Below are positions 13,025 to 20,512 of a stretch of 24,751 bases of DNA, piece by piece (within the stretch, counting starts at the first letter, position 1; every line of letters starts with the position of its first letter). Source of the DNA: Oscillospiraceae bacterium (lineage in GTDB: Bacteria; Bacillota_A; Clostridia; Oscillospirales; Oscillospiraceae); assembly GCA_024690695.1 (NCBI GenBank), contig JAILOS010000061.1, positions 1 through 24,751 of the forward strand. The letters run 5' to 3'. Made by a program: the position numbers and the translations under genes. The notes beneath the pieces were generated by a model. That model was not told the origin of the DNA. It was given only the letters and a program-made list of their open reading frames with translations, and did not search any database.

Positions 13025-15085
13025 TCAAGTGGATCGCTCGCTTTCAAAGATGATCCGGCAGTCCGGCAGCGCCTCCCGCAGTTTTTCCAGCTGCTCGGCT
13101 TCGAGCCGGTTGCCCGTGAGATTGAGCTCCTTCAGCCTGGTCAGACTCAGCAGCGGCGTAACGGAGCTGATCTCGTTGTAGGACAGATCCAGCGATTCCA
13201 GCGCGGTCAGGTAGGCCAGCGGCGTCGCGTCGCTGATGCGGTTGCGCGCCAGGCGCAGCGTTCTGAGGCTGCGGAGCCACTGCAGACTGTACACGCTCTC
13301 CAGCTCGTTCCCGCTCAGATCCAGCGTTTCGAGGCGGGTCATCAGCGAGAAGCCCGCCAGATCGAAGGAGTGTCCCCGCCCGCTCAGATCAAGCTCGGTG
13401 AGGTCGCGGCGATAGCGCTCGCCGTCGAATTCCACGGTGTAGACCAGCTCGGAGTGGGAGATGAAGCTCGAGGGGTATTTCTTCTTCAGCGCGTCCACGG
13501 CGTCGCCGGTGAGCTCGGGATTGTCCTTCAGCGTCAGCAGCTTCAGGCTCTTCATCCCGTAGAGCGCCTCCAGCTGCCCGTCCACCAGGCCGCAGCCCTC
13601 GAGATCCAGCGTTTCCAGCGCGTCCAGCGAAGCCAGGCCGCTCAGATCGCTCAGCGGATTGTGGTCCAGATGCAGCTCCTTCAGCCCGTCCAGACGCTCG
13701 AGCGCGGCGGCGCTCGTGATGGCGTTGGCACCCGCGTCGATATAGCGGAGGCTGCTCATCGCCATCAGCGGCCGCAGATCGCTGACCTGGTTGTCCCGGA
13801 TGCTCAGCCGTTCGAGCGCAGGCAGATCCATCAGCGGCCGCAGATCGCTGATCTGGTTGCCGCTCAGGTCGAGCTTGCGCAGCTGCCGGCAGGAGGAGAG
13901 CACGGAGATGTCGGTGAGGTTCTTTCCGCTCAGATCGAGCTCCGTCTCGTTCTCGCGGAAGGTCACGCCGCCGAGCGTCATCTCCCGGAGCTCGGCCACC
14001 GCCGTCTCGCTGTGGATCGCACAGCCCGGCAGCTTTTCCGAAAGCTCCGAAAGCTGCGCCTCGGTGATCTCGATGCCGCGGATGCTCAGCATCGTGAGCT
14101 GGTTCAGCCCGTAGAGCGGGCTGAAGTCAAAGATCGGGTTGTTGTCCAGATACAGCGTCCGCAGCCCGCCGAGCTCAGCCAGCGGCGTCAGATCGTGGAT
14201 GTCGTTGTCGCTCAGATCCAGCGTCGTCAGTCCGCCGAGAGCCGACAGCGCGCTCACGTCCTCCAGCCGGTTGCCGGAAAGGGTGAGGCTGGTGAGCGCG
14301 TACAGCTCGGCCACTCTGCTCAGCTCCGCGTCGGTCAGCCCGACGTCCTTGAGCACCAGAGAGCTCGCCGTCCGGTCGACGCGCTGGCCGGCGATTTCCG
14401 TCAGATTGGCCGTCTTCTGCCGGTCGCGGGCGCTCTCGAGCGCGGCGATCCGCTCGCGCACGGTCTCGTCCTGCAAATCCATCCGGCGCAGGACCTCCAG
14501 CGCGCGGTCGTAGTTGCCCAGCGCCTCGTAGCAGTCCGCCATCTGCCGGCGGATCTCGTCCGTCTCCTCGGCGGCGGCCGCCTGCCACAGGTGGCCGAGC
14601 GCGTCCTCGTAATCGCCCTTCGCGTAGCTGACGGAGGCCGCGCGCAGATGCTCGCGGTAGCGGTGCTCGTCCGCCGCGCCGCGCACGGACAGCGCGATGA
14701 TCAGCAGCAGCACGAAAACCAGGGCAAGGCCGCCCAGCACCGAATTGCGCCGGTTCTTCGCGGCGGCCGGATCGGGCTGTTTCCCGACGGGCGTCGGCTT
14801 CTCGGCCGTTTTCAGTTTGCCGGTTCCCCCGGCGGCTTTCATCCGGCCGCTGCCCTGGACGCCGCTCAGACGGCCGGTGCTTTCGGCCGGTATATGACGG
14901 CCGGTGCTTTCGGCCGTTTTCAGGCGGCCGGTGCTTTCGGCCGGTATATGACGGCCGGTGCCTTCGGCCGTTTTCAGGCGGCCGGTGCCTTCGGCCGTTT
15001 TCAGGCGGCCCGTGCCTCCGGCCGATAGATGGCGGCCGGTGCCTTCAGCCGTTTTCTGACGGCCGGTCAACTCTTTCTCGTTCAT
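13025..15085 (-). CDS. Single-pass membrane LRR surface protein with 9-residue TGR tandem repeats
   Basis: The 686-residue protein has four parts. Residues 7-96 are ten 9-residue repeats of the type TGR(L/H)(K/I)(T/P)AE(G/S), strongly basic. Residues about 115-134 (LGGLALVFVLLLIIALSV) are one transmembrane helix. Residues about 140-215 are helical and TPR-like (YAKGDYEDALGHLWQA, YEALGNYDRALEVLRR). From about 243 to the end are leucine-rich repeats of about 22 residues, internalin-like (LTLSGNRLEDVSALSALGGL, LDLSGNQISDLRPLMDLPAL). They are broken by non-LRR stretches near residues 350-380 and 500-545. Positive residues before the helix place the repeat tail inside the cell and the LRRs outside. 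LRRs of this type bind proteins or glycans; the ligand is unknown. The ATG overlaps the upstream membrane-protein stop (ATGA), and its own ribosome site is weak, so translation is probably coupled. Confidence 0.88.
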   Translation of the reverse strand: MNEKELTGRQKTAEGTGRHLSAGGTGRLKTAEGTGRLKTAEGTGRHIPAESTGRLKTAESTGRHIPAESTGRLSGVQGSGRMKAAGGTGKLKTAEKPTPVGKQPDPAAAKNRRNSVLGGLALVFVLLLIIALSVRGAADEHRYREHLRAASVSYAKGDYEDALGHLWQAAAAEETDEIRRQMADCYEALGNYDRALEVLRRMDLQDETVRERIAALESARDRQKTANLTEIAGQRVDRTASSLVLKDVGLTDAELSRVAELYALTSLTLSGNRLEDVSALSALGGLTTLDLSDNDIHDLTPLAELGGLRTLYLDNNPIFDFSPLYGLNQLTMLSIRGIEITEAQLSELSEKLPGCAIHSETAVAELREMTLGGVTFRENETELDLSGKNLTDISVLSSCRQLRKLDLSGNQISDLRPLMDLPALERLSIRDNQVSDLRPLMAMSSLRYIDAGANAITSAAALERLDGLKELHLDHNPLSDLSGLASLDALETLDLEGCGLVDGQLEALYGMKSLKLLTLKDNPELTGDAVDALKKKYPSSFISHSELVYTVEFDGERYRRDLTELDLSGRGHSFDLAGFSLMTRLETLDLSGNELESVYSLQWLRSLRTLRLARNRISDATPLAYLTALESLDLSYNEISSVTPLLSLTRLKELNLTGNRLEAEQLEKLREALPDCRIIFESERST
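14798..15067 (-). repeat. Tandem 27-bp repeats (about ten units) in the LRR-protein gene
   Basis: Each 27-base unit encodes TGR plus six residues. Two unit types alternate: one reading LKTAE(G/S) and one reading HIPAES. They form a 54-base higher-order repeat near 14875-14960. The outer units (HLSAGG, LSGVQG, MKAAGG) are degenerate, as expected for an array that expands in its middle. Every central unit carries CGGCCG. A 27-base unit keeps the frame whatever the copy number. Confidence 0.92.
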
Positions 15086-15795
15086 GTTCTCTTGGCCTTC
15101 TTTGCCGGGTCGCTGACCAGCTCCGCCTCCGCCGCCGGGATCACGCCGGGCAGGTTCTGTCCCGCCGTCGGATCCCCGTCGCGGTTGAGCTCGTCAGGAT
15201 AGATCACTTCATCGTCGATCACCAGCGGCAGCTCCTCTTCGCCGCGGATGATTTCCTTCTTCATCGCCAGGCTGATGAAAAACAGCGCCAGCAGGATGCA
15301 CAGCTCGCTCATCTCCAGCATCCCCGCGGAGAAGGCGACCGGGTTTTCCAGATCGGACAGCGCCGGCAGATCCCACGCGAAGACCTTGACCAGGAAGGGC
15401 AGGCCGAAGAGCGGCAGCAGCGGCAGCTTCGTATGGATCAGACCGAGCGCCGTCCCCGTGTAGAGCACGGCGGCCAGCAGGCACAGCAGGATGCAGAGCA
15501 CCGTGTTGAGCCAGCTTTCGTAGCCCGTCGCTTTGATGATGAAAAACACCACGCCCAGCAGCACCGGCAGTACCGTGCTCCAGAAGGCCTTCCGCCCCAG
15601 CAGGACGACCGCGAGGATGAAGAGCAGACCGCTCAGCGCGGGCAGCGCGAGCTGCGTGGCGGCGAAGCTCGCCTCCCCCCACAGGCCGAAGCTGCCGAGC
15701 AGCCGGAACAGAACGGAAAGGGCCGTGAAGGTGACCGCGGCCTGGGCGGACCAGGTCTCCCGCTCGGTATAGAATTTGATCCGGCTTTTTTTCAT
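15082..15795 (-). CDS. Polytopic membrane protein with acidic cytoplasmic tail, partner of the LRR gene
   Basis: The 237-residue product starts with a basic stretch (MKKSRIKFYTER). About six hydrophobic segments follow at roughly 17-35, 48-67, 72-90, 95-118, 124-140 and 157-178. The last 58 residues are soluble and acidic at first (GEEELPLVIDDEVIYPDELN), then end in KKAKR. I recognise no family. GGAGG lies five bases before the ATG, and a TTGAAT-17-TATAAT promoter is upstream. Its stop overlaps the start of the LRR gene by four bases, so the two proteins are made together. The acidic tail and the very basic TGR-repeat tail of the LRR protein would lie on the same side of the membrane and could interact. 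That last point is inference. Confidence 0.8.
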   Translation of the reverse strand: MKKSRIKFYTERETWSAQAAVTFTALSVLFRLLGSFGLWGEASFAATQLALPALSGLLFILAVVLLGRKAFWSTVLPVLLGVVFFIIKATGYESWLNTVLCILLCLLAAVLYTGTALGLIHTKLPLLPLFGLPFLVKVFAWDLPALSDLENPVAFSAGMLEMSELCILLALFFISLAMKKEIIRGEEELPLVIDDEVIYPDELNRDGDPTAGQNLPGVIPAAEAELVSDPAKKAKRT

Positions 15796-15863
15796 GAGGG
15801 CCTCCGATCCGGCGCTTCACAGAATATACGGGTATACGAACCCATTTTTCTACAATATGTTGT

Positions 15864-15892
15864 ATTATACCACGCGATCCGACAAGATTCAA
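15864..15892 (-). promoter_or_regulatory. Sigma-A-type promoter for the membrane/LRR gene pair, with dyad at the start site
   Basis: On the - strand TTGAAT (15887-15892) and TATAAT (15864-15869) are separated by 17 bases. TACAA-4-TTGTA (15851-15864) forms a small dyad just downstream of the -10, where a repressor could sit. The -35 overlaps one arm of the 21-bp palindrome at 15888-15936. Confidence 0.72.
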
Positions 15893-15936
15893 GGGGCTGT
15901 CTCAAAACGAAAAAGGTTTTGAGACAGCCCCTTGAA
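15888..15936. repeat. Perfect 21-bp inverted repeat (GGGGCTGTCTCAAAA type)
   Basis: The arms 15888-15908 and 15916-15936 are perfect complements with a 7-base A-rich loop. It begins 28 bases after the ABC permease stop and can end that operon, but no T-run follows the stem on the - strand. The core GGGGCTGTCTCAAAA resembles terminal inverted repeats of some Firmicutes insertion sequences, from memory. It may therefore be a terminator, a solo IS-end palindrome or a miniature element now used as a terminator. Confidence 0.7.
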
Positions 15937-15964
15937 AAGCCAGTGAGGAAGACGGCGCCGCGCG

Positions 15965-16618
15965 TCAGCGGATATCCAGGCGCTGGAAACGGCGCTGAGA
16001 CAGCCGGAGCGCCAGCAGGCTCGCGCCCAGCCAGAAGACGAGGCCGATCGCCGTGAAGACGAGCTTTTCCGGCAGATGCTGCGGATCGGGCGTGTCGAGC
16101 ACGTCGCAAAACAGCGGGACCGTGTAGCACAGCACGATATCCAGCACGACCAGCACGAGCATCGCCGCCGAGGATTTGATGAAGTTGACGCCGACGCGGT
16201 TGACGTCGTGGTAATAGCCGGGAAAGAACACAAGTTGGAATACGCCGAAGAAAATGAAGCCCTCTCCGATCAGGGCGAGGTTTGCGTCCAGGCCCGCCGC
16301 GTTGGGCTGATCTCCGAGCGCGCGGCGCAGCAGGATAAAGCCGGCCGTCAGCGCGAGCTGCAGCAGCTCGAGCGCCGCGGCGAGCAGAAAGCGGGCCGTG
16401 ACCAGTTCCTTCTTCGGCACCGGCAGCGTCATCGTATAGGTGACGTCATGGTTCTCGCGCGCACCGAGGCAGATGAAGAAGACGCCGAGCGTCATATAGA
16501 AAAACAGCACGCCGAAGGGGTAGTTCGGGATCAGCGCCATCGCGCTCATCGTCAGCATCAGAATCGCCGCCGGGTGGAGGCAGAGCCTGAATTCTTTTTT
16601 CACGAGCCTGCTCAGCAT
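15965..16618 (-). CDS. ABC-2 type transporter permease (ABC2_membrane_5-like)
   Basis: The 217-residue protein has six hydrophobic segments (about 17-31, 35-52, 76-97, 115-135, 150-172, 186-206). The cytoplasmic TYTMTLPVPKKELVTARFLL (60-79) is the hallmark of small permeases (PF13346-like) that pair with a single ATPase. The ATG at 16616-16618 was chosen because GGAGG lies just upstream. It overlaps the end of the ATPase gene by seven bases. Such exporters in Firmicutes often handle antimicrobial peptides or antibiotics, but the substrate here is unknown. Confidence 0.85.
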   Translation of the reverse strand: MLSRLVKKEFRLCLHPAAILMLTMSAMALIPNYPFGVLFFYMTLGVFFICLGARENHDVTYTMTLPVPKKELVTARFLLAAALELLQLALTAGFILLRRALGDQPNAAGLDANLALIGEGFIFFGVFQLVFFPGYYHDVNRVGVNFIKSSAAMLVLVVLDIVLCYTVPLFCDVLDTPDPQHLPEKLVFTAIGLVFWLGASLLALRLSQRRFQRLDIR

Positions 16619-17463
16619 GACGCTCCCTCCTTTTCCAGATGGACCATGATCTCCTCCAGATTCGCCGCGCGCGTGGGGATCGCAAGCTTCCCGGCGTCGC
16701 ACGCGCGCACCAGCGCCGTATGGCCGGCGCGGCTGCGGCGCTCGCCGATCAGCAGCTCCCCGCCCTGCGCCTCCGCGGGCCGCTCGGCGTATTCGGCCAG
16801 GCGGTAGGCCCCGATGAAGCCCTCCAGGCTGTCCTCCGCGCGGATCGCGCCGTCGGCGATGTACAGGATGTTGTCGGCGGTCCGGTCGAGGTCGGAGGTG
16901 ATGTGCGTGGAAAACAGGATCGTCTTCCCCTGATCCCGCAGGTCGAGGAAGATCTCCGTCAGCTCCTCGCGCGAGATCGGGTCGAGCCCGCTGGTCGGCT
17001 CGTCGAGGATCAGCAGCTCCGCCCCGTGCGAGAGCGCGAGGGCGAGCATGTATTTGATTTTCATGCCGTTGGAGAGCGCGTCCGGCGTTTTCTCCTCCGA
17101 CAGCGCGAACTTCCGCAGATAGTCCCGGTAGCGCGGCTCGTCCCAGGCGGGATAAAAGGCGCGCGTGACGGCGGTGATCGTCTTCAGCTTCTTTTTCGTG
17201 TAGAAGCTCATGCCCGCCGACACGAAGCCGATGCGCTGCTTGACCGCCTGCTCGTTTTCCCTGAATTCCCCGCCCCAGAAGCGGATCTCTCCCGCGTCCG
17301 GCGCGACGAAGCCCAGCAGCGAATGCAGCGTCGTGGTCTTGCCGGCGCCGTTGCGGCCGATAAAGCCGGTGATCTTTCCCTCCTCCAGCGCAAAGCTCAG
17401 CTCGTGCAGCCGGAAGCCCGGATACTCTTTGACGAGGCCCTTCACCTCAAGGATCGCACTCAT
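16612..17463 (-). CDS. ABC transporter ATP-binding protein
   Basis: The 283-residue ATPase powers the adjacent permease. Walker A is GRNGAGKT (36-43), the signature is LSNGMK (130-135) in place of LSGGQ, Walker B is LLILDEP (150-156) followed by TSGLD, and the switch histidine is H187 in STHIT. The LSNGMK signature and the GFVSAGMSFY Q-loop region, which lacks the usual Gln, are features of the YtrB-like subgroup in Firmicutes. The ATG at 17461-17463 is preceded by AGGAGG and overlaps the regulator's stop as ATGA. A longer frame upstream is only the shadow of the regulator gene. About 70 C-terminal residues follow the nucleotide domain. Confidence 0.92.
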   Translation of the reverse strand: MSAILEVKGLVKEYPGFRLHELSFALEEGKITGFIGRNGAGKTTTLHSLLGFVAPDAGEIRFWGGEFRENEQAVKQRIGFVSAGMSFYTKKKLKTITAVTRAFYPAWDEPRYRDYLRKFALSEEKTPDALSNGMKIKYMLALALSHGAELLILDEPTSGLDPISREELTEIFLDLRDQGKTILFSTHITSDLDRTADNILYIADGAIRAEDSLEGFIGAYRLAEYAERPAEAQGGELLIGERRSRAGHTALVRACDAGKLAIPTRAANLEEIMVHLEKEGASC

Positions 17464-17873
17464 GATTGTTCCTCCTGCATTTTTTGTGCCAGCTCCAGAA
17501 AAAAGTCCGCTTTCAACAGCGCGATGCCCGTTTCGATGTTGCCCAGCACCACGAGGTCGTCGCCCGGCTCGATGCCGAAGCAGCGCCGCGCCTTGACGGG
17601 GATCACGATCTGTCCCTTGTCGCCGACCGTCACCGTGCCGAAGATCATCTTTCCCTTCGGCGGCTTGCCGACGCGCTCGAGCTCCGTGTGCAGCAGATCG
17701 TCCACGCTCAGCTCGAAAAAAGCGGCCAGCGCGTCCGCGTGCAGCAGATCCGGCGCGCTCTCGCCGCTCTCCCACTTGGAGAGCGTCTGCCGCGCGACGC
17801 CGATTTCTTCGGCCAGCGCCTCCTGTGACAGTCCGGCTTTCCGGCGAAGAAAGGCAAGATTCTCACTAATCAT
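17460..17873 (-). CDS. XRE helix-turn-helix regulator fused to an AbrB/SpoVT domain
   Basis: The 137-residue protein has an N-terminal XRE-type helix-turn-helix (residues 5-60: LRRKAGLSQEALAEEIGVAR, QTLSKWESGESAPDL). A C-terminal AbrB/SpoVT/MazE-type swapped-hairpin domain follows (about 76-112: GTVTVGDKGQIVIPVKARRC, GIEPGDDLVVLG). Both domains bind DNA in other proteins. Its gene is the first of a three-gene overlapping set with the ABC ATPase and permease, so it most likely controls this transporter. This arrangement recurs in Clostridia. The ATG at 17871-17873 has a GGAGGTGGG site upstream and a TACAAT -10 box at 17896-17901. The inducing signal is unknown. Confidence 0.9.
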   Translation of the reverse strand: MISENLAFLRRKAGLSQEALAEEIGVARQTLSKWESGESAPDLLHADALAAFFELSVDDLLHTELERVGKPPKGKMIFGTVTVGDKGQIVIPVKARRCFGIEPGDDLVVLGNIETGIALLKADFFLELAQKMQEEQS

Positions 17874-17895
17874 ACTTTTCCCACCTCCGCGGTCT

Positions 17896-17901
17896 ATTGT
17901 A
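17896..17901 (-). promoter_or_regulatory. Probable -10 box of the regulator-ABC operon
   Basis: TACAAT on the - strand lies 22 bases before the regulator ATG. At 17 bases upstream the hexamer is only TGGCGC, so the -35 is weak, as expected for a promoter that depends on its regulator. Confidence 0.45.
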
Positions 17902-17964
17902 GCACGGAGAAGCGGCGGGCGCCAGCATGCAAAGCTGACAGTTCCGCCGTTTTTCCGTTCGTTT

Positions 17965-19332
17965 TCATGGCAGGTCCGCCTGCGCGAAGCCCTCGGCCTC
18001 GTAATGGTCCCGCGCGGCGCGCAGCAGGATCTCCGCGCACTGGCCGCGCAGGTCCGCGCTCTCCGCGCCGAGCACGACCGCCGCGAGCGTGTGGGTCTCC
18101 CCTCCGGCCGTGACCGGCAGCGTCGCGACCAGGCAGTAGCCCGCGCGGTTCGTCGAGCCGGTCTTCAGTCCGGTGACGCCCGGGAGATTGAAAACCAGCG
18201 GATTTGAATTGGCCGTCGTGTACTGGAGCTGGTCAAAGCGCATGAACTGCCGGGAGGTGATCTCCGTGACATCGGGCCAGCGCCGCAGAAGCAGGGCGCT
18301 GAGGCGGAAGAGATCGGTCGCGCTCATGCCGTTCTGCCGCTTGGCCGGCAGGCCGCTGCGGCTGTAGCTCGGCAGGCCGTGTACCGTGTAGAAGCGGGCG
18401 GAGCGCAGCCCGAGCTCGCGCGCGCTCTCGTTCATCAGCTCGACGAAGCGCTCCTCAGAGCCCGCCAGATACTCCGCCGCGGCGAGCGCGCACTCGTTGC
18501 TGGAGGCGAGCAGCATGCAGCCCGTCAGCTCCCGGAGCGAAACGACCTGCCCCTCGTCGAGCTTGACGATGCCGTCCGCCGTGCGGGAGAGCGCGGCGGC
18601 CCGCGCGGAGACCGTCACGGCGTCCGACCAGCTCGCGGCGCCCGCCTCCACGGCCTCCGCCAGCAGCCAGTACGTCATCAGCTTGGACAGGCTCGCGATC
18701 GGATAGGGCCGGGTGCGGTTCCCGGAGAAGAGGATCTCTCCGGTGTCCAGATCCCCGACCAGCACCGCGTTGAAGGCGGTGAAATAGCCCTCGGCGCGCA
18801 GCTCGTCGAGATCTGGGGCGAAGGGCTGCTCCGGCAGCAGGCGCAGCCCGCCGTCCTCCAGCGGCAGCGCCGTGAGATCCAGCATGAGCTGCACGTCGGC
18901 CAGGCTCAGATACAGCTCCTTGTCGTCCGCGCGGTAGCTGTAGTAGCGCCGCTCGCCGCCGTCGACGAAAAGCCGGTTGCGCTGCAGCGCAAGGCTGACG
19001 GCGGCTCCCGAGCCGGTCGCCGCCGCTCCTTTCGTCTCGGGCGCGGCGGACTGGCCCGTCGTCACGCGCCAGAGCTCTCCGTCGCCGGCGCTGCTCTCGT
19101 AGACGGCGCGAAACCGTTTTGACGTGCCGTCGAGCGCACGGGACAGGTCGCTCAGCGACAGATAGAGGTTGCCCTCGTAGGACTCGCTGTAGGCGCGGAC
19201 GGTCGTCTCGCGCCCGTCGACGAGTACGCGCAGCCCGCAGGGCGCGGGCCCGGCGGCCAGGGCCGGCGCGGCGAGCGACAGCGACAGCAGCAGACACAGC
19301 AGCAGCGCCGCGGCCGCGCGGATTGTTTTCAT
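17965..19332 (-). CDS. Secreted D-alanyl-D-alanine carboxypeptidase (peptidase S11)
   Basis: The 455-residue penicillin-binding protein trims the terminal D-Ala from peptidoglycan stem peptides outside the membrane. A signal peptide (residues 1-26, cleavage likely after PALA) comes first. Two related segments follow at about 33-70 and 118-153 (LRVLVDG..NLYLSLSDLSRAL; NRLFVDG..ELYLSLADVQLML), which look like copper-amine-oxidase-N/stalk-type repeats. The S11 domain then shows S214-L-S-K217, S277-S-N279 and K390-T-G392 in the right order and spacing. The ATG at 19330-19332 has GGAGAGAAGG upstream, and earlier in-frame starts would precede the signal peptide. It has its own promoter. No C-terminal amphipathic anchor is evident, so it may be released or held by the N-terminal repeats. 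Confidence 0.92.
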   Translation of the reverse strand: MKTIRAAAALLLCLLLSLSLAAPALAAGPAPCGLRVLVDGRETTVRAYSESYEGNLYLSLSDLSRALDGTSKRFRAVYESSAGDGELWRVTTGQSAAPETKGAAATGSGAAVSLALQRNRLFVDGGERRYYSYRADDKELYLSLADVQLMLDLTALPLEDGGLRLLPEQPFAPDLDELRAEGYFTAFNAVLVGDLDTGEILFSGNRTRPYPIASLSKLMTYWLLAEAVEAGAASWSDAVTVSARAAALSRTADGIVKLDEGQVVSLRELTGCMLLASSNECALAAAEYLAGSEERFVELMNESARELGLRSARFYTVHGLPSYSRSGLPAKRQNGMSATDLFRLSALLLRRWPDVTEITSRQFMRFDQLQYTTANSNPLVFNLPGVTGLKTGSTNRAGYCLVATLPVTAGGETHTLAAVVLGAESADLRGQCAEILLRAARDHYEAEGFAQADLP

Positions 19333-19363
19333 GGCAAAGCCTTCTCTCCTGCTTTTTTTGATC

Positions 19364-19392
19364 ATTATACAACGCCGGCCCTTCCGCCGCAA
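19364..19392 (-). promoter_or_regulatory. Promoter of the S11 peptidase gene
   Basis: On the - strand TTGCGG (19387-19392) and TATAAT (19364-19369) are separated by exactly 17 bases, 31 bases before the ATG. Confidence 0.8.
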
Positions 19393-19421
19393 CTGAAAAA
19401 GCCTTAAACCTGTTGCGGCGG
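19384..19421. repeat. 10-bp inverted repeat formed by the two divergent -35 regions
   Basis: CCGCCGCAAC (19384-19393) and GTTGCGGCGG (19412-19421) are perfect complements with an 18-base AT-richer spacer. Each contains the TTGCGG -35 box of one of the divergent promoters. A shared regulator could bind both arms, or the symmetry may simply reflect two similar promoters. Confidence 0.7.
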
Positions 19422-19441
19422 GCCGGAAAATCTGCTATAGT
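19413..19441 (+). promoter_or_regulatory. Promoter of the alpha/beta hydrolase gene
   Basis: TTGCGG (19413-19418) and TATAGT (19436-19441) are separated by exactly 17 bases, 44 bases before the hydrolase ATG. An AAAGGAGG ribosome site follows. Confidence 0.8.
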
Positions 19442-19485
19442 AAAAAAGAAAAACGCCCCGGGCGGGTGCCAAAGGAGGTTTCGCC

Positions 19486-20442
19486 ATGCGGTGGATCACG
19501 GACGAGAACTACGCCGATCAGCTGCGCGAGCTGGTCGAACCTTTCCTGGCCGAGCGGAGAGAGACCGGCTTCTTCGAGCGCGTCGAGGGACAGCCGATCT
19601 ATTACGAGCACTACCGGGCGGACGAGCCCGAGGCCGTCGTCGTTATCAGCCACGGCTTTACCGAGTCCATCCGGAAATACGCCGAGAGCATCTACTATCT
19701 GCTGCAGGCCGGCTTTGAGGTCTGGGGCGTCGACCACCGCGGACACGGCCGCTCCTGGCGGCCCAACGACAACCTCTTCGTCGTCCACGCGGAGCGCTTT
19801 GACGACTACGTGGACGATCTCCGGGCGCTGACCGAAACGCTCGTCAGGCCCGCCGCCGGCGAAAAGCCGCTGTTCCTGTTCTGCCACTCGATGGGCGGCT
19901 GCGTCGGCGCGCGCCTGCTGGAAACGACGCCGGGGCTCTTCTCCAAAGCCGTGCTCTCCTCCCCGATGCTGGGGCTGAGCTTCGGCAAGATCCCGCTCTT
20001 CGCGGCCTACGCCGTCGCCTGCCTCAAGAGTATCGGCGACGGAGCGAAGGAGCCGCTTTCGCCGGTGACCGCCTTCCCCGAGGAGACCTACGAGGCCAGC
20101 GCCGCGAATTCCGAGCCGCGCTTCAGCTGGTATTACGGGCAGAAGCTCGCCGATCCGAAGCTGCAGACCTGCTCGGCCTCGGCCGGCTGGGGCCGGGAGG
20201 CGATCCGCGCCTGCCGGAAGGTGCTCTCGAAGAAAGAATGCGCCCGCATCCGCGTTCCGGTGCTGCTTTTCCAGGCCGGGAACGACGCCTTCGTGAAAAA
20301 CGAGGCGCAGAACGAATTCGCGCGGCGCGTACCGGGCTGCCGGCTGGTGGAGCTGCCCGGCCTGCGGCACGAGCTGTTCATGAGCGACAGCGAAAAGCTG
20401 AAAAGCTACTGGGAGACGATCTTCGAATTCTATAAAGCCTGA
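19486..20442 (+). CDS. Alpha/beta hydrolase, monoacylglycerol-lipase-like (Hydrolase_4)
   Basis: The 318-residue serine hydrolase has the oxyanion strand VVVISHGFTESIRKYAE (51-67) and GVDHRGHGRS (81-90), both typical of the monoacylglycerol lipase/lysophospholipase group. The nucleophile S135 lies in CHSMGG. A helical lid region spans about 155-250. D267 in LFQAGNDAFV and H295 in GLRHELF complete the triad. No signal peptide is present, so it acts in the cytoplasm or at the membrane face. Probable substrates are acylglycerols or lysophospholipids, inferred from the family. AAAGGAGG precedes the ATG. It is a single-gene unit, transcribed divergently from the S11 peptidase. Confidence 0.9.
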   Translation: MRWITDENYADQLRELVEPFLAERRETGFFERVEGQPIYYEHYRADEPEAVVVISHGFTESIRKYAESIYYLLQAGFEVWGVDHRGHGRSWRPNDNLFVVHAERFDDYVDDLRALTETLVRPAAGEKPLFLFCHSMGGCVGARLLETTPGLFSKAVLSSPMLGLSFGKIPLFAAYAVACLKSIGDGAKEPLSPVTAFPEETYEASAANSEPRFSWYYGQKLADPKLQTCSASAGWGREAIRACRKVLSKKECARIRVPVLLFQAGNDAFVKNEAQNEFARRVPGCRLVELPGLRHELFMSDSEKLKSYWETIFEFYKA

Positions 20443-20461
20443 GCCTGCGCGCAGCCGCAGA

Positions 20462-20493
20462 AAACGGCCTCCGGGAAATCCCGGAGGCCGTTT
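20462..20493. terminator. Bidirectional intrinsic terminator
   Basis: A 14-bp perfect stem (20462-20475 with 20480-20493, loop AAAT) lies between the convergent hydrolase and M4 peptidase genes. The stem ends in short T-runs on both strands (TTT on +, TTTT on -). Confidence 0.82.
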
Positions 20494-20512
20494 GCCGTTC
20501 TCTGATCGCCGC

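Noticed and set aside
9479..15028. A 1849-codon open frame on the + strand spanning the clostripain, msrA and LRR genes
   Set aside because: It is antisense to three well-supported genes, has no ribosome site and reads as Ala/Arg/Gln/Val-rich nonsense. High GC at third codon positions of the - strand genes removes stops from this frame.
17464..17775. Upstream extension of the ABC ATPase to 17775
   Set aside because: The extension is an alternative frame of the XRE-AbrB gene. The ATPase starts at 17463 with AGGAGG and an ATGA overlap.
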